From assembly GCA_002068375.1 (NCBI GenBank), contig MVZL01000021.1, positions 1-11,256 on the forward strand: a stretch of 11,256 bases of DNA. The letters run 5' to 3'. Every line of letters starts with the position of its first letter. Position 1 is the first letter of the stretch. The notes beneath the pieces were generated by a model. The model was not told the DNA's origin. It saw only the letters and a list, made by a program, of their open reading frames with translations, and searched no databases. This document shows, piece by piece, positions 1 to 5,512 of the stretch. The DNA is from Tenericutes bacterium ADurb.BinA155 (GTDB taxonomy: Bacteria; Bacillota_I; Bacilli_A; RFN20; CAG-826). The position numbers and the translations under genes are program-made.

Positions 1-92
1 CCCGCAATAAGCGCAGCCATCCGAACAAGATGGAGATCATGAAGTTCTGCCCGAAGTGCAATAAGCAAACTTTGCACAAGGAAAAGAAGTAA
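1..92 (+). CDS. rpmG: 50S ribosomal protein L33, 3' part
   Basis: Small zinc-ribbon protein of the large ribosomal subunit. Only the last 29 codons are present, in the frame whose first whole codon is at position 3, ending with TAA at 90-92. The visible peptide RNKRSHPNKMEIMKFCPKC, followed by NKQTLHKEKK, is the characteristic second half of L33. CPKC is the second half of the zinc-binding cysteine set, so this is the C+ (zinc-binding) form. The N-terminal half, with the first C-x-x-C, lies left of the window. A strong terminator follows 20 bases after the stop, so rpmG appears to end its transcription unit. Confidence 0.95.
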   Translation, partial: RNKRSHPNKMEIMKFCPKCNKQTLHKEKK

Positions 93-112
93 GGTTTATT
101 CGTTTTGATTTC

Positions 113-138
113 AAAAGAGGGTTTCGGCCCTCTTTTTT
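113..138 (+). terminator. intrinsic terminator of rpmG
   Basis: A nine-base stem AAAAGAGGG / CCCTCTTTT (113-121 with 128-136) encloses the loop TTTCGG, and the run of T continues to 138. It lies between the rpmG stop and the next gene, so it separates the two units. Confidence 0.9.
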
Positions 139-142
139 CGAT

Positions 143-160
143 TTCCTTTTATAATAGGAA
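143..160 (+). promoter_or_regulatory. promoter -10 box flanked by inverted repeat, metallo-hydrolase gene
   Basis: A perfect TATAAT at 150-155 lies only seven bases before the ATG at 163. No good -35 hexamer is visible 16-18 bases upstream, where the rpmG terminator lies. The -10 box is framed by TTCCT (143-147) and AGGAA (156-160), perfect inverted repeats. With the usual distance from -10 to start of transcription, RNA would begin at or within a base or two of the start codon. AGGA at 156-159 resembles a Shine-Dalgarno sequence but would barely be transcribed, or not at all. Confidence 0.6.
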
Positions 161-162
161 CC

Positions 163-792
163 ATGAAAATCGCGAAGCTTAATTATCAGCCGGATTTCTG
201 CAACACCTATGTGGTCGGGGAAGAGGGCCAAGATTGCGTCCTCATCGACCCAGGCTATAACGAGAATCACGTCTTGGAGCGCTATCTTGCTAAGCACCAT
301 AAGAAACTATTAGGGATTCTCATCACCCATGGCCATTATGATCATATTAAAGGCCTAGGGAACTTCGAAGGAATCAACAATGTTCCGGTCTTCATGGATG
401 AGCTCGATTTCCCTTGCCTCACCGATACGAAGCTCAATGTTTCGACCGGTTTATTCGATGAACCGCTCCTCTTAGAAAACATCCACCCGTATCCCGCCGA
501 AGATGGGGATGAGATCAAACTCGGGAATTTCATCTTCCAAGTGATCGAAACGCCTTTCCATACGATGGGGAGCGTTTGCTTTCTTTTGGAAGAGGAAGGG
601 ATTCTCTTTTCGGGCGACACGTTATTTCACCTCGGGGTCGGCCGGAGCGACCTCCCGGGATCTTGCCCCCGAAGCCAAGCCGATTCGCTCCATAAACTCG
701 CCCTTTTACCCCCGGCGACCAAGGTTTATCCGGGCCATGGTCCTAGCACCAGCATCGGGGCCGAACTTTCCTTCAATCCCGAATTCCGGTAA
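163..792 (+). CDS. metallo-beta-lactamase-fold hydrolase, glyoxalase II-like (YqgX/YcbL type)
   Basis: A soluble cytoplasmic enzyme of 209 residues. The two-metal site is complete: H56-x-H58-x-D60-H61 in THGHYDH, H133 in ETPFHTMGS, D152 in SGDTLF and H192 in PGHGP. The segment GDTLFHLGVGRSDLPG is typical of the small glyoxalase II-like group (YqgX of Bacillus, YcbL of Salmonella), which may hydrolyse thioesters such as S-lactoyl-glutathione analogues; the true substrate is not shown by the sequence. It lacks the C-terminal substrate-binding domain of full glyoxalase II, as is normal for this group. The ATG at 163 gives an N-terminus (MKIAKLNYQPDFCNTYVV) that fits the family. No terminator is visible between it and efp, so some read-through into efp is likely. 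Confidence 0.9.
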   Translation: MKIAKLNYQPDFCNTYVVGEEGQDCVLIDPGYNENHVLERYLAKHHKKLLGILITHGHYDHIKGLGNFEGINNVPVFMDELDFPCLTDTKLNVSTGLFDEPLLLENIHPYPAEDGDEIKLGNFIFQVIETPFHTMGSVCFLLEEEGILFSGDTLFHLGVGRSDLPGSCPRSQADSLHKLALLPPATKVYPGHGPSTSIGAELSFNPEFR

Positions 793-811
793 GCCCCGAA
801 AAATTCACCCT

Positions 812-846
812 CGATTTAGCCCCCTTGGTTGGTATATAATACCAAC
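812..846 (+). promoter_or_regulatory. efp promoter with 19-bp dyad over the -10
   Basis: TATAAT at 835-840 is preceded at 17 bp by CGATTT (812-817), a poor -35. The -10 lies inside the inverted repeat GTTGGTATATAATACCAAC (828-846: arms GTTGGTAT and ATACCAAC, centre ATA). Transcription would begin near 847, giving a leader of about 25 bases that holds the ribosome binding site. The dyad could be an operator for a dimeric repressor; no regulator is encoded nearby. Confidence 0.65.
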
Positions 847-857
847 GGCATTTTACC

Positions 858-864
858 AAAGGAG
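858..864 (+). promoter_or_regulatory. efp ribosome binding site
   Basis: AAAGGAG lies seven bases before the ATG at 872. It fixes this start rather than the in-frame ATG at 737, which would overlap the preceding gene and add 45 residues with no counterpart in EF-P. Confidence 0.85.
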
Positions 865-871
865 ATCTTTT

Positions 872-1429
872 ATGATCAATGTCACCGAATTACGACCGGG
901 GAACTACTTCGAAGACGAAGGCGCTCTTTATCAGGTCCTCGACATCCTTCTCAACAAAACCGCAATGAGAAAGATGGTCGCTAAAATCAAAGTCAAGAAT
1001 CTGCGGACTGGCGCGATCTTCGAGCTCGCCCGGAACTCCGGCTATGGCGTCGAAGAAGTCCGGCTCGATAAGAAGAACATGCAATATCTTTATGACGCGG
1101 GGGAAACCCTTTGCTTCATGGATGGCAAAACCTTCGAGCAAATCGAACTTCCGAAAGCCAACCTTCAAAATGAAATCCCGTATTTAGCCCCGAATGGCGA
1201 AGTCACGATCGTCTCGTACAATGATGAGATCCTCGGCATTCAGCTTCCGTCCAAAGTCGCCCTCACCGTCACCGAGTGCGAACCGGCGGTTAAAGGCGAT
1301 ACCATCAACTCCGCGATGAAGGATGCGGTCCTTGAGACCGGCTATAAACTTCGGGTTCCGCTCTTCGTGAACCAAGGCGACAAAATTTCCGTCGACACCG
1401 TCACCGGCAAGTACGACGGCAGGGCTTAA
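872..1429 (+). CDS. efp: translation elongation factor P, loop variant
   Basis: EF-P binds between the P and E sites of the ribosome and relieves stalling at consecutive prolines. The 185-residue length is exactly that of the family. The three beta-barrel domains are recognisable: domain I with NLRTGAIFE (43-51), domain II with MQYLYDAGE...CFMDGKTFEQIEL, and C-terminal domain III with ETGYKLRVPLFVNQGDKISVDT. The domain I loop, usually KPGKG with the modified Lys at position 32 or 34, here reads NKTAMRKM (28-35). Without gaps, Met32 occupies the Lys position and Arg33 follows. I recall the same NKTAMR loop in Mycoplasma EF-P, so this is probably a lineage trait and not damage. Transcribed from its own promoter; yneF starts three bases after the stop. 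Confidence 0.95.
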   Translation: MINVTELRPGNYFEDEGALYQVLDILLNKTAMRKMVAKIKVKNLRTGAIFELARNSGYGVEEVRLDKKNMQYLYDAGETLCFMDGKTFEQIELPKANLQNEIPYLAPNGEVTIVSYNDEILGIQLPSKVALTVTECEPAVKGDTINSAMKDAVLETGYKLRVPLFVNQGDKISVDTVTGKYDGRA

Positions 1430-1432
1430 ACC

Positions 1433-1678
1433 ATGAGCCTGGTCATTCTCGACGGCTTCGGCTGGAATGGGACTTGGTTTGGCTTGGTCATCGCTGCTTT
1501 GATCCTCGGCGCGGTTGCCGGGTTTTTCGGAGCGCGTGCCTTTTTCAAACACGAAATGCAAAAGAATCCCCCCATCAATGAAAAGATGGTGCGGGCAATG
1601 TTCATGCAGATGGGCCGGAAGCCGAGCGAAGCTCAAATCCGGGCTGTGATGAACTCAATGAAGAACAATAACCAATAA
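1433..1678 (+). CDS. yneF: YneF family (UPF0154) small membrane protein
   Basis: An 81-residue protein of unknown function. One membrane helix is visible at about residues 16-38 (FGLVIAALILGAVAGFFGAR), followed by a positively charged segment and the family signature KNPPINEKMVRAMFMQMGRKPSE. The C-terminus is basic and rich in Asn and Met. Family members in Bacilli and Mollicutes are about 72 residues, so the N-terminus here is slightly longer. The start three bases after the efp stop, with only a weak GCAGGGC upstream, suggests translation coupled to efp. The position between efp and degV says nothing specific about function. Confidence 0.88.
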   Translation: MSLVILDGFGWNGTWFGLVIAALILGAVAGFFGARAFFKHEMQKNPPINEKMVRAMFMQMGRKPSEAQIRAVMNSMKNNNQ

Positions 1679-1687
1679 TTCAGCCTT

Positions 1688-1694
1688 AAGGAGG
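1688..1694 (+). promoter_or_regulatory. degV ribosome binding site
   Basis: AAGGAGG lies six bases before the ATG at 1701. It overlaps the palindrome CCTTAAGG (1684-1691), and GCCT/AGGC arms (1683-1686, 1692-1695) could weakly pair around it. Confidence 0.85.
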
Positions 1695-1700
1695 CCCAAA

Positions 1701-2591
1701 ATGAATTCATTCGCGATATTGATCGATTCGACGGGGGATCTGGGCAAAGACCTCCGGAAACAGTACGACATCGACTATTGCCCGATGGGCATCAGCATCG
1801 ATGGCAAGGACTATCCGGCCTCGCTCGACTGGGATCAGGGCATGACTCCGCACCAACTCTATGATTTGATGCGCCAGGGCATGAAGTTCTATACCTCCCA
1901 AGTCCCGGCTCAGACCTTCGAATCCAAATTCAAACAATATCTCGATCAAGGGCTCGATGTTTATTACATCGCCTGTTCGTCTGGGCTTTCGGGCTCGGTT
2001 AATATCGCCCGGAGCGTCGCCGCAAAATTAGCTCCGGCCTATCCTCATCAAAAGATCGTTTGCTTCGATTCCTTAATCTCCGGCTACGCCCAAGGCGCGA
2101 TGGCGATCAAGGCCAGCGAAATGCGGAAAGAGGGCAAAGGCCTCGATGAAGTCGCGGCTTGGCTCGATAAAAACAAACTCCGCTATAACCAATTCGGCGC
2201 GATCGATGATCTCACCTATTTGAAGCGGGCGGGCCGGGTTTCGGCCTCTTCCGCCTTCTTTGGCAATCTCTTCGGCGTGAAGCCGATCGTGATTTCGGAC
2301 ACCAAAGGCCATAACTACGCCTATAAAAAGGTGAAAGGCCGGAAAGCCAGCCTGATCGATATCGCTCAGGAAACGGTTGCCGCGACCGATGACATCGAAC
2401 ATTCGACCATTTGGATTGGTCACATCGATGATCCGGAAGGCGCGGAGTTCGTTCGCCAAGAAATTCTGAAATTAGCGAAGCCGGGCAATATCTATGTCGG
2501 CCCGATCGGCCCGATCGTCGGCGGTTCGACTGGTCCTGGCACCGTCGCTACCTATTGTTTCGGTAAAGAAGTCACGGTCTGCGGCGAGTAA
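1701..2591 (+). CDS. DegV family fatty acid-binding protein (FakB-like)
   Basis: DegV/FakB proteins bury one fatty acid in a deep pocket and present its carboxylate to the kinase FakA. The 296-residue length is normal. Family motifs in order: TSQVP (65-69) and SSGLSGS (93-99), which form the carboxylate end of the pocket, LKRAGRVS (174-181) followed by FFGNLFGVKPIV, and the C-terminal glycine-rich GGSTGPGT (274-281). In FakB proteins this last motif is normally G-x-H-x-GPG, with a His contacting the carboxylate; here Ser276 stands at that place. The kinase partner is the next gene, which supports a FakB role. The distance to fakA is 53 bases, with a terminator-like hairpin between them. The exact acyl chain preference cannot be read from the sequence. 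Confidence 0.88.
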   Translation: MNSFAILIDSTGDLGKDLRKQYDIDYCPMGISIDGKDYPASLDWDQGMTPHQLYDLMRQGMKFYTSQVPAQTFESKFKQYLDQGLDVYYIACSSGLSGSVNIARSVAAKLAPAYPHQKIVCFDSLISGYAQGAMAIKASEMRKEGKGLDEVAAWLDKNKLRYNQFGAIDDLTYLKRAGRVSASSAFFGNLFGVKPIVISDTKGHNYAYKKVKGRKASLIDIAQETVAATDDIEHSTIWIGHIDDPEGAEFVRQEILKLAKPGNIYVGPIGPIVGGSTGPGTVATYCFGKEVTVCGE

Positions 2592-2614
2592 TCGCCGTAG
2601 GCTTTTCTTTTTCT
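2577..2614 (+). terminator. terminator-like hairpin overlapping the degV stop (possible attenuator)
   Basis: An 11-bp stem with three G-T wobbles (2577-2587 with 2592-2602; core CGGCGA / TCGCCG) closes the loop GTAA and is followed by TTTTCTTTTTCTT to 2614. The loop contains the degV stop TAA (2589-2591). No convincing promoter is visible between it and fakA, so fakA probably depends on read-through. Confidence 0.75.
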
Positions 2615-2644
2615 TATTCAGCATCCACTCATAGGGAACATCAA

Positions 2645-4324
2645 ATGAAAACATTATCAGGCTCTACCTTTGCCGCGATGGTTTTGAACGGGTACCGGGA
2701 TTTGAAGTCCCAATACGAGAAGATCAATGATCTGAACGTTTTCCCCGTTCCCGATGGCGACACCGGAACCAACATCGCCGCGACCTTAACGGGCGGCGTG
2801 AACGCGATGGCGAAGGCCGATCAGAACAATATCGGCGACGTCTCGGCCAAACTCGCGGAAGGCATGCTTTTAGGCGCCCGAGGAAACTCTGGCGTCATCC
2901 TTTCTCAGTTCTTCGCGGGGATTGCGAATGCCTTAGCCGATCTTCAAAAAGCCAACGTCACTCAGTTTGCGGCCGCGCTCCGCTCCGGCACCCAAAAAGC
3001 CTACGAAGCGGTCGTTCAACCGGTCGAAGGCACGATTCTCACCGTGGCCCGCGAAGGCAGCGCCTATGTGATGGACCATCTGACTTCGATCCCCGATTTT
3101 GAAAGTCTCTTCGAAGTTTTGCTCACCCGGATGAGAGAAGCCTTACAGCGGACCCCGGATTTGCTTCCGGTCCTAAAGGAAGCTGGCGTCATCGATAGCG
3201 GAGGTGCGGGCTTAGTCTGCATCATCGAAGGCATGGGCAAGGAGATCATGGGCGAAGAAGTCGCCGATTCGGTCTTCAATGGCCCCCAAAATAGCATTTC
3301 GACCGACGCCAAGGTTCCTTTTGACGAGAATAGCGTCCTTACTTATGGCTATTGCACCGAATTCATCCTTCAGCTCCAAACATCCAAAGGCGATCCGAAG
3401 GCTTTCCAAATCAAAGACATGATCGCTTTCTTAAGCACGATCGGCGATTCGATTGTTGCGATTAAGCAAGGAAGCATCGTGAAGATCCATGTCCACACCA
3501 AAGTTCCGTATAAGGCGATCGAATACGCGCAGCGTTATGGCGAATTCGTCACCTTCAAGATGGAAAACATGTCGATTCAGCATAATGAAGTCTTGCTCAA
3601 AGAAATGCCGATTGAAGGCGGAAAGATGGTAAAGCCGGTCGAAAAGCCGAAAGAACGGGTCAAACTCGCCATCGTCGCGGTTTCCCCGAGCGAAGCGATC
3701 TCCAACCTCTTTAAAGAAATGGGCGTGAGCGAGATTATTTCCGGCGGTCAGACGATGAATCCTTCCGCCCAAGACTTCGTCGAAGCTTTCAAACGCGCGA
3801 ACGCGGATGACGTCATCGTCTTCCCCAACAACGGAAACGTGATATTGACCGCCCAGCAAGCCGCGAAGCTCTTCACCGGCAGCAAGATTACCATCATGCC
3901 GTCGAAATCCCTCGTTGAGGCCTATAGCGCCCTCAGCATGGCGGATCCGGTTAATGAGACCCTTGAAGAAAATATCGCCTCGATGAAAGATTCGATGGAA
4001 CATCTGACCGCCGCCGAAGTTTGCCCAGCGATCCGAGATTCGGTCAATAACGGGATCCAAATCAAGAAAGGCGACTTCATTGCGATCAAAGAAGGAACGG
4101 TGGTGGCGGCCAAGGCTGACATTATCGATTCGGTGGCCGCGCTCTTAAAGAGCATTGAGGATATTGATGATAAAGAAGTCCTCACGGTCTTCTATGGCGT
4201 GGACGCCTCCGAGAAGAACAAGGAAGATTTGAAAGCTTACATAAGCAAAACCTATCCGATGATGGAAGTGGTGGAAATCGATGGCAAACAGACGATCTAC
4301 CCCTTCGTATTCGCCGTCGAATAA
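2645..4324 (+). CDS. fakA: fatty acid kinase catalytic subunit, DAK/DhaL family
   Basis: FakA transfers phosphate from ATP to a FakB-bound fatty acid, making the acyl-phosphate used by PlsY. The 559 residues fit the family. The N-terminal DhaL-type kinase domain (about 1-200) shows NVFPVPDGDTGTN (31-43; Asp37 and Asp39 bind magnesium-ATP), GARGNSG (77-83) and VIDSGGAG (182-189). The middle domain carries Cys237 in YGYCTEF and the pair His282 and His284 in IHVHT; I recall equivalent Cys/His residues binding zinc in Staphylococcus FakA. The C-terminal part (from about 335) is DegV-like, with SGGQTMNPS, FPNNGN and the ending YPFVFAVE. The start ATG has AGGGAA (2633-2638) upstream. It is the last gene of the efp-yneF-degV-fakA run and ends 21 bases before a terminator stem. 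Confidence 0.93.
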   Translation: MKTLSGSTFAAMVLNGYRDLKSQYEKINDLNVFPVPDGDTGTNIAATLTGGVNAMAKADQNNIGDVSAKLAEGMLLGARGNSGVILSQFFAGIANALADLQKANVTQFAAALRSGTQKAYEAVVQPVEGTILTVAREGSAYVMDHLTSIPDFESLFEVLLTRMREALQRTPDLLPVLKEAGVIDSGGAGLVCIIEGMGKEIMGEEVADSVFNGPQNSISTDAKVPFDENSVLTYGYCTEFILQLQTSKGDPKAFQIKDMIAFLSTIGDSIVAIKQGSIVKIHVHTKVPYKAIEYAQRYGEFVTFKMENMSIQHNEVLLKEMPIEGGKMVKPVEKPKERVKLAIVAVSPSEAISNLFKEMGVSEIISGGQTMNPSAQDFVEAFKRANADDVIVFPNNGNVILTAQQAAKLFTGSKITIMPSKSLVEAYSALSMADPVNETLEENIASMKDSMEHLTAAEVCPAIRDSVNNGIQIKKGDFIAIKEGTVVAAKADIIDSVAALLKSIEDIDDKEVLTVFYGVDASEKNKEDLKAYISKTYPMMEVVEIDGKQTIYPFVFAVE

Positions 4325-4345
4325 GAGCCAAGAAAATCCGAATTG

Positions 4346-4372
4346 AAGCGGGTCGGAAGATCCGCTTTTTTT
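4346..4372 (+). terminator. intrinsic terminator of fakA
   Basis: AAGCGGGTC (4346-4354) pairs with GATCCGCTT (4359-4367), with one G-T wobble, around a GGAA tetraloop; the T run extends to 4372. Confidence 0.92.
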
Positions 4373-4437
4373 GATGTCGGTAGCCAACAAAAAGAGGTCA
4401 GTTTCCGCAGCGGTAATTGACGCCTTTTCGACATCAA
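4371..4437. other. long imperfect inverted repeat between fakA and plsY
   Basis: TTGATGTCG (4371-4379) and CGACATCAA (4429-4437) are perfect 9-bp inverted repeats. Inside them, AAAAGAGGTCA (4390-4400) pairs with TGACGCCTTTT (4418-4428) apart from two central mismatches. Further in, GTTTCCG and CGGTAAT pair with one mismatch around CAG. The whole segment could fold as one rod with a ten-base bulge on the left side. Its left arm overlaps the T run of the fakA terminator. Possible small RNA, second terminator or chance; no known family recognised. Confidence 0.45.
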
Positions 4438-4624
4438 GAATTTTTGGAGAGTTGAAATGAATCCAAACGATCAAAGGAAAAAACTTGGTAGCAGTAGGGG
4501 TCGGGAGAATTCAAAAATAGAGTTAATCGACTTTGAACGAGTAATGGGGTTTGCTCAAAAAATGACCCGTTTTAAAGTCAATCTAAAAATAAGGAAATAT
4601 CAGTTAAAAATTGCTATAACGATG
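4438..4624. other. A+T-rich gene-poor stretch between convergent fakA and plsY
   Basis: Together with the inverted repeat to its left, this is most of the 354-base gap between fakA and plsY. It is clearly richer in A+T than the neighbours, with runs such as AAAAAAC and CTAAAAATAAGG. A plus-strand reading frame starts at 4457 after GGAGA (4445-4449) and runs to 4720. Its product (beginning MNPNDQRKKLGSS) resembles nothing I know, and the frame passes through the plsY terminator and over the end of plsY, so I do not call it a gene. No tRNA, riboswitch or promoter is visible. It may be a decayed gene. Confidence 0.5.
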
Positions 4625-4652
4625 AAAAAAGGGGAATTATCCCCCTCTTTTT
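4625..4652 (-). terminator. intrinsic terminator of plsY, probably bidirectional
   Basis: On the minus strand, GGGG and CCCC arms enclose a short A+T-rich loop and are followed by six T. The plus-strand sequence A6-GGGG...CCCCC-TCTTTTT is nearly symmetrical, so it could also stop transcripts coming from the left. Confidence 0.85.
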
Positions 4653-4678
4653 ATGAAAACCAGAAAACTACTAATAAA

Positions 4679-5410
4679 TTACTTTATCCAAGTAATCTTG
4701 CTTTCTTTTCCAGCCTTTAATCTTTGAATGTTCGCGTGGTGACGAACCACGAGAATGACATAAATAATCGTCATCACAATGGCGTACCATAAGCCCCAGG
4801 TTAAACTCTGGCCTTTGAGGGCGAAGGTGAGCATGAAAAATGTGATGTCGAATCCGGTCGCTAAATTCACGAAGTAAAGCGTCCAGGCAAGGGCCAGTTC
4901 AAAGAAGCCGCCGATGATGGATGCAAGAGAGACCATTTTCTTCATGGCTAAGGTTCCAAGATAGAAAAAGCCAAAGAGGAAACCGAGCCAACTCGTTAAA
5001 GTGCATAAGCCCATGTAACAAGCGACTGCTTTTCCCCCTTTGAAGTGAACGTAGATCGGCCAGCAATGTCCAATCGCCGCTCCTAAACCAGACAGCCAGT
5101 AATATAGCGGGGTCAAATCTTGGCCCCATTGGTTGTAGTAACCGTGAAGCGAAGTGAAAGTGAGGATCGCCCAAGCGGCATAAACCGGAATGATGGCTTT
5201 GATCATGTCGAGGGCGATGCAGATGAAGCCAACCTTCTTTCCGAAGACCCGTCCGGTATTGGTTCCACCCGAATTTCCCGATCCGTAATCGCGGGGGTCT
5301 TTATGGAAAAAGATCTTCCCGATCAGAACCCCGTTTGGAATCGCACCAAAAAAGTATCCAACGAGAAAACAGGCGAATGCGGTAACTATATTTACTACGT
5401 AAATATTCAT
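4679..5410 (-). CDS. plsY: acyl-phosphate:glycerol-3-phosphate acyltransferase
   Basis: PlsY is a multi-pass membrane enzyme that moves the acyl group from acyl-phosphate to the sn-1 position of glycerol-3-phosphate, giving lysophosphatidic acid. The family motifs are present: GAIPNGVLIGK near the N-terminus, SGNSGGTN (44-51, motif 1), GHCWPIYVHFKGGKAVA (114-130, motif 2) and a C-terminal VRHHANIQRLKAGKE. Hydrophobic helices surround them, including residues 6-24, about 60-85 and several after 130. At 243 residues it is longer than the usual about 200; the extra length appears to be in the loop around residues 85-105 and in the second half. Transcribed away from parE and convergent with fakA, whose product supplies its acyl donor. 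Confidence 0.92.
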   Translation of the reverse strand: MNIYVVNIVTAFACFLVGYFFGAIPNGVLIGKIFFHKDPRDYGSGNSGGTNTGRVFGKKVGFICIALDMIKAIIPVYAAWAILTFTSLHGYYNQWGQDLTPLYYWLSGLGAAIGHCWPIYVHFKGGKAVACYMGLCTLTSWLGFLFGFFYLGTLAMKKMVSLASIIGGFFELALAWTLYFVNLATGFDITFFMLTFALKGQSLTWGLWYAIVMTIIYVILVVRHHANIQRLKAGKESKITWIK

Positions 5411-5421
5411 CTTTGGCCTTT

Positions 5422-5451
5422 ACTATAGCTGCTCTATTATGGAATTTTCAA
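5422..5451 (-). promoter_or_regulatory. plsY promoter
   Basis: On the minus strand, TTGAAA (5451-5446) and TATAGT (5427-5422) are separated by 18 bases. Transcription would start near 5415, only about five bases before the plsY ATG (5410-5408). The AAAGG just upstream of the ATG (5421-5417) would then be mostly untranscribed. Confidence 0.6.
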
Positions 5452-5454
5452 GCG

Positions 5455-5491
5455 TGATTTTCCAACTTTTGATGCGGTATAATAGACCGCA
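5455..5491 (+). promoter_or_regulatory. parE-parC promoter with dyad over the -10
   Basis: TATAAT at 5478-5483, with TGATTT (5455-5460) at 17 bp as a weak -35. The -10 lies within TGCGGTATAATAGACCGCA (5473-5491), whose arms TGCGGT and ACCGCA pair perfectly. The predicted start is near 5490. The region is shared back-to-back with the plsY promoter. Confidence 0.65.
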
Positions 5492-5504
5492 GTCTAAAAG
5501 ACTG
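5490..5504 (+). promoter_or_regulatory. hairpin at the predicted 5' end of the parE mRNA
   Basis: CAGTCT (5490-5495) pairs with AGACTG (5499-5504) around AAA. It starts where the transcript is predicted to start and ends eight bases before the parE ATG. No Shine-Dalgarno sequence is visible between it and the start codon. Confidence 0.5.
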
Positions 5505-5512
5505 ACATAAAA

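Noticed and set aside
737..871. N-terminal extension of efp from an upstream in-frame ATG
   Set aside because: It overlaps the previous gene, has no binding site and no homology; AAAGGAG before 872 and the 185-residue family length decide the start.
3431..4060. 209-residue minus-strand frame within fakA
   Set aside because: It lies fully antisense to fakA, whose motifs are all intact. The product is rich in Arg, His and Asp with no domain, as expected of a codon-bias shadow.
4371..4437. integron attC site
   Set aside because: The inverted repeat lacks the conserved GTTRRRY/RYYYAAC core pair, and no cassette or integrase is present.
4457..4720. 87-residue plus-strand reading frame
   Set aside because: It has a plausible GGAGA but runs through the plsY terminator and antisense over plsY; the product matches nothing known. 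Kept only as a note on the A+T-rich stretch.
5120..5428. plus-strand frame antisense to the plsY N-terminus
   Set aside because: plsY carries all family motifs on the other strand; this frame has none.
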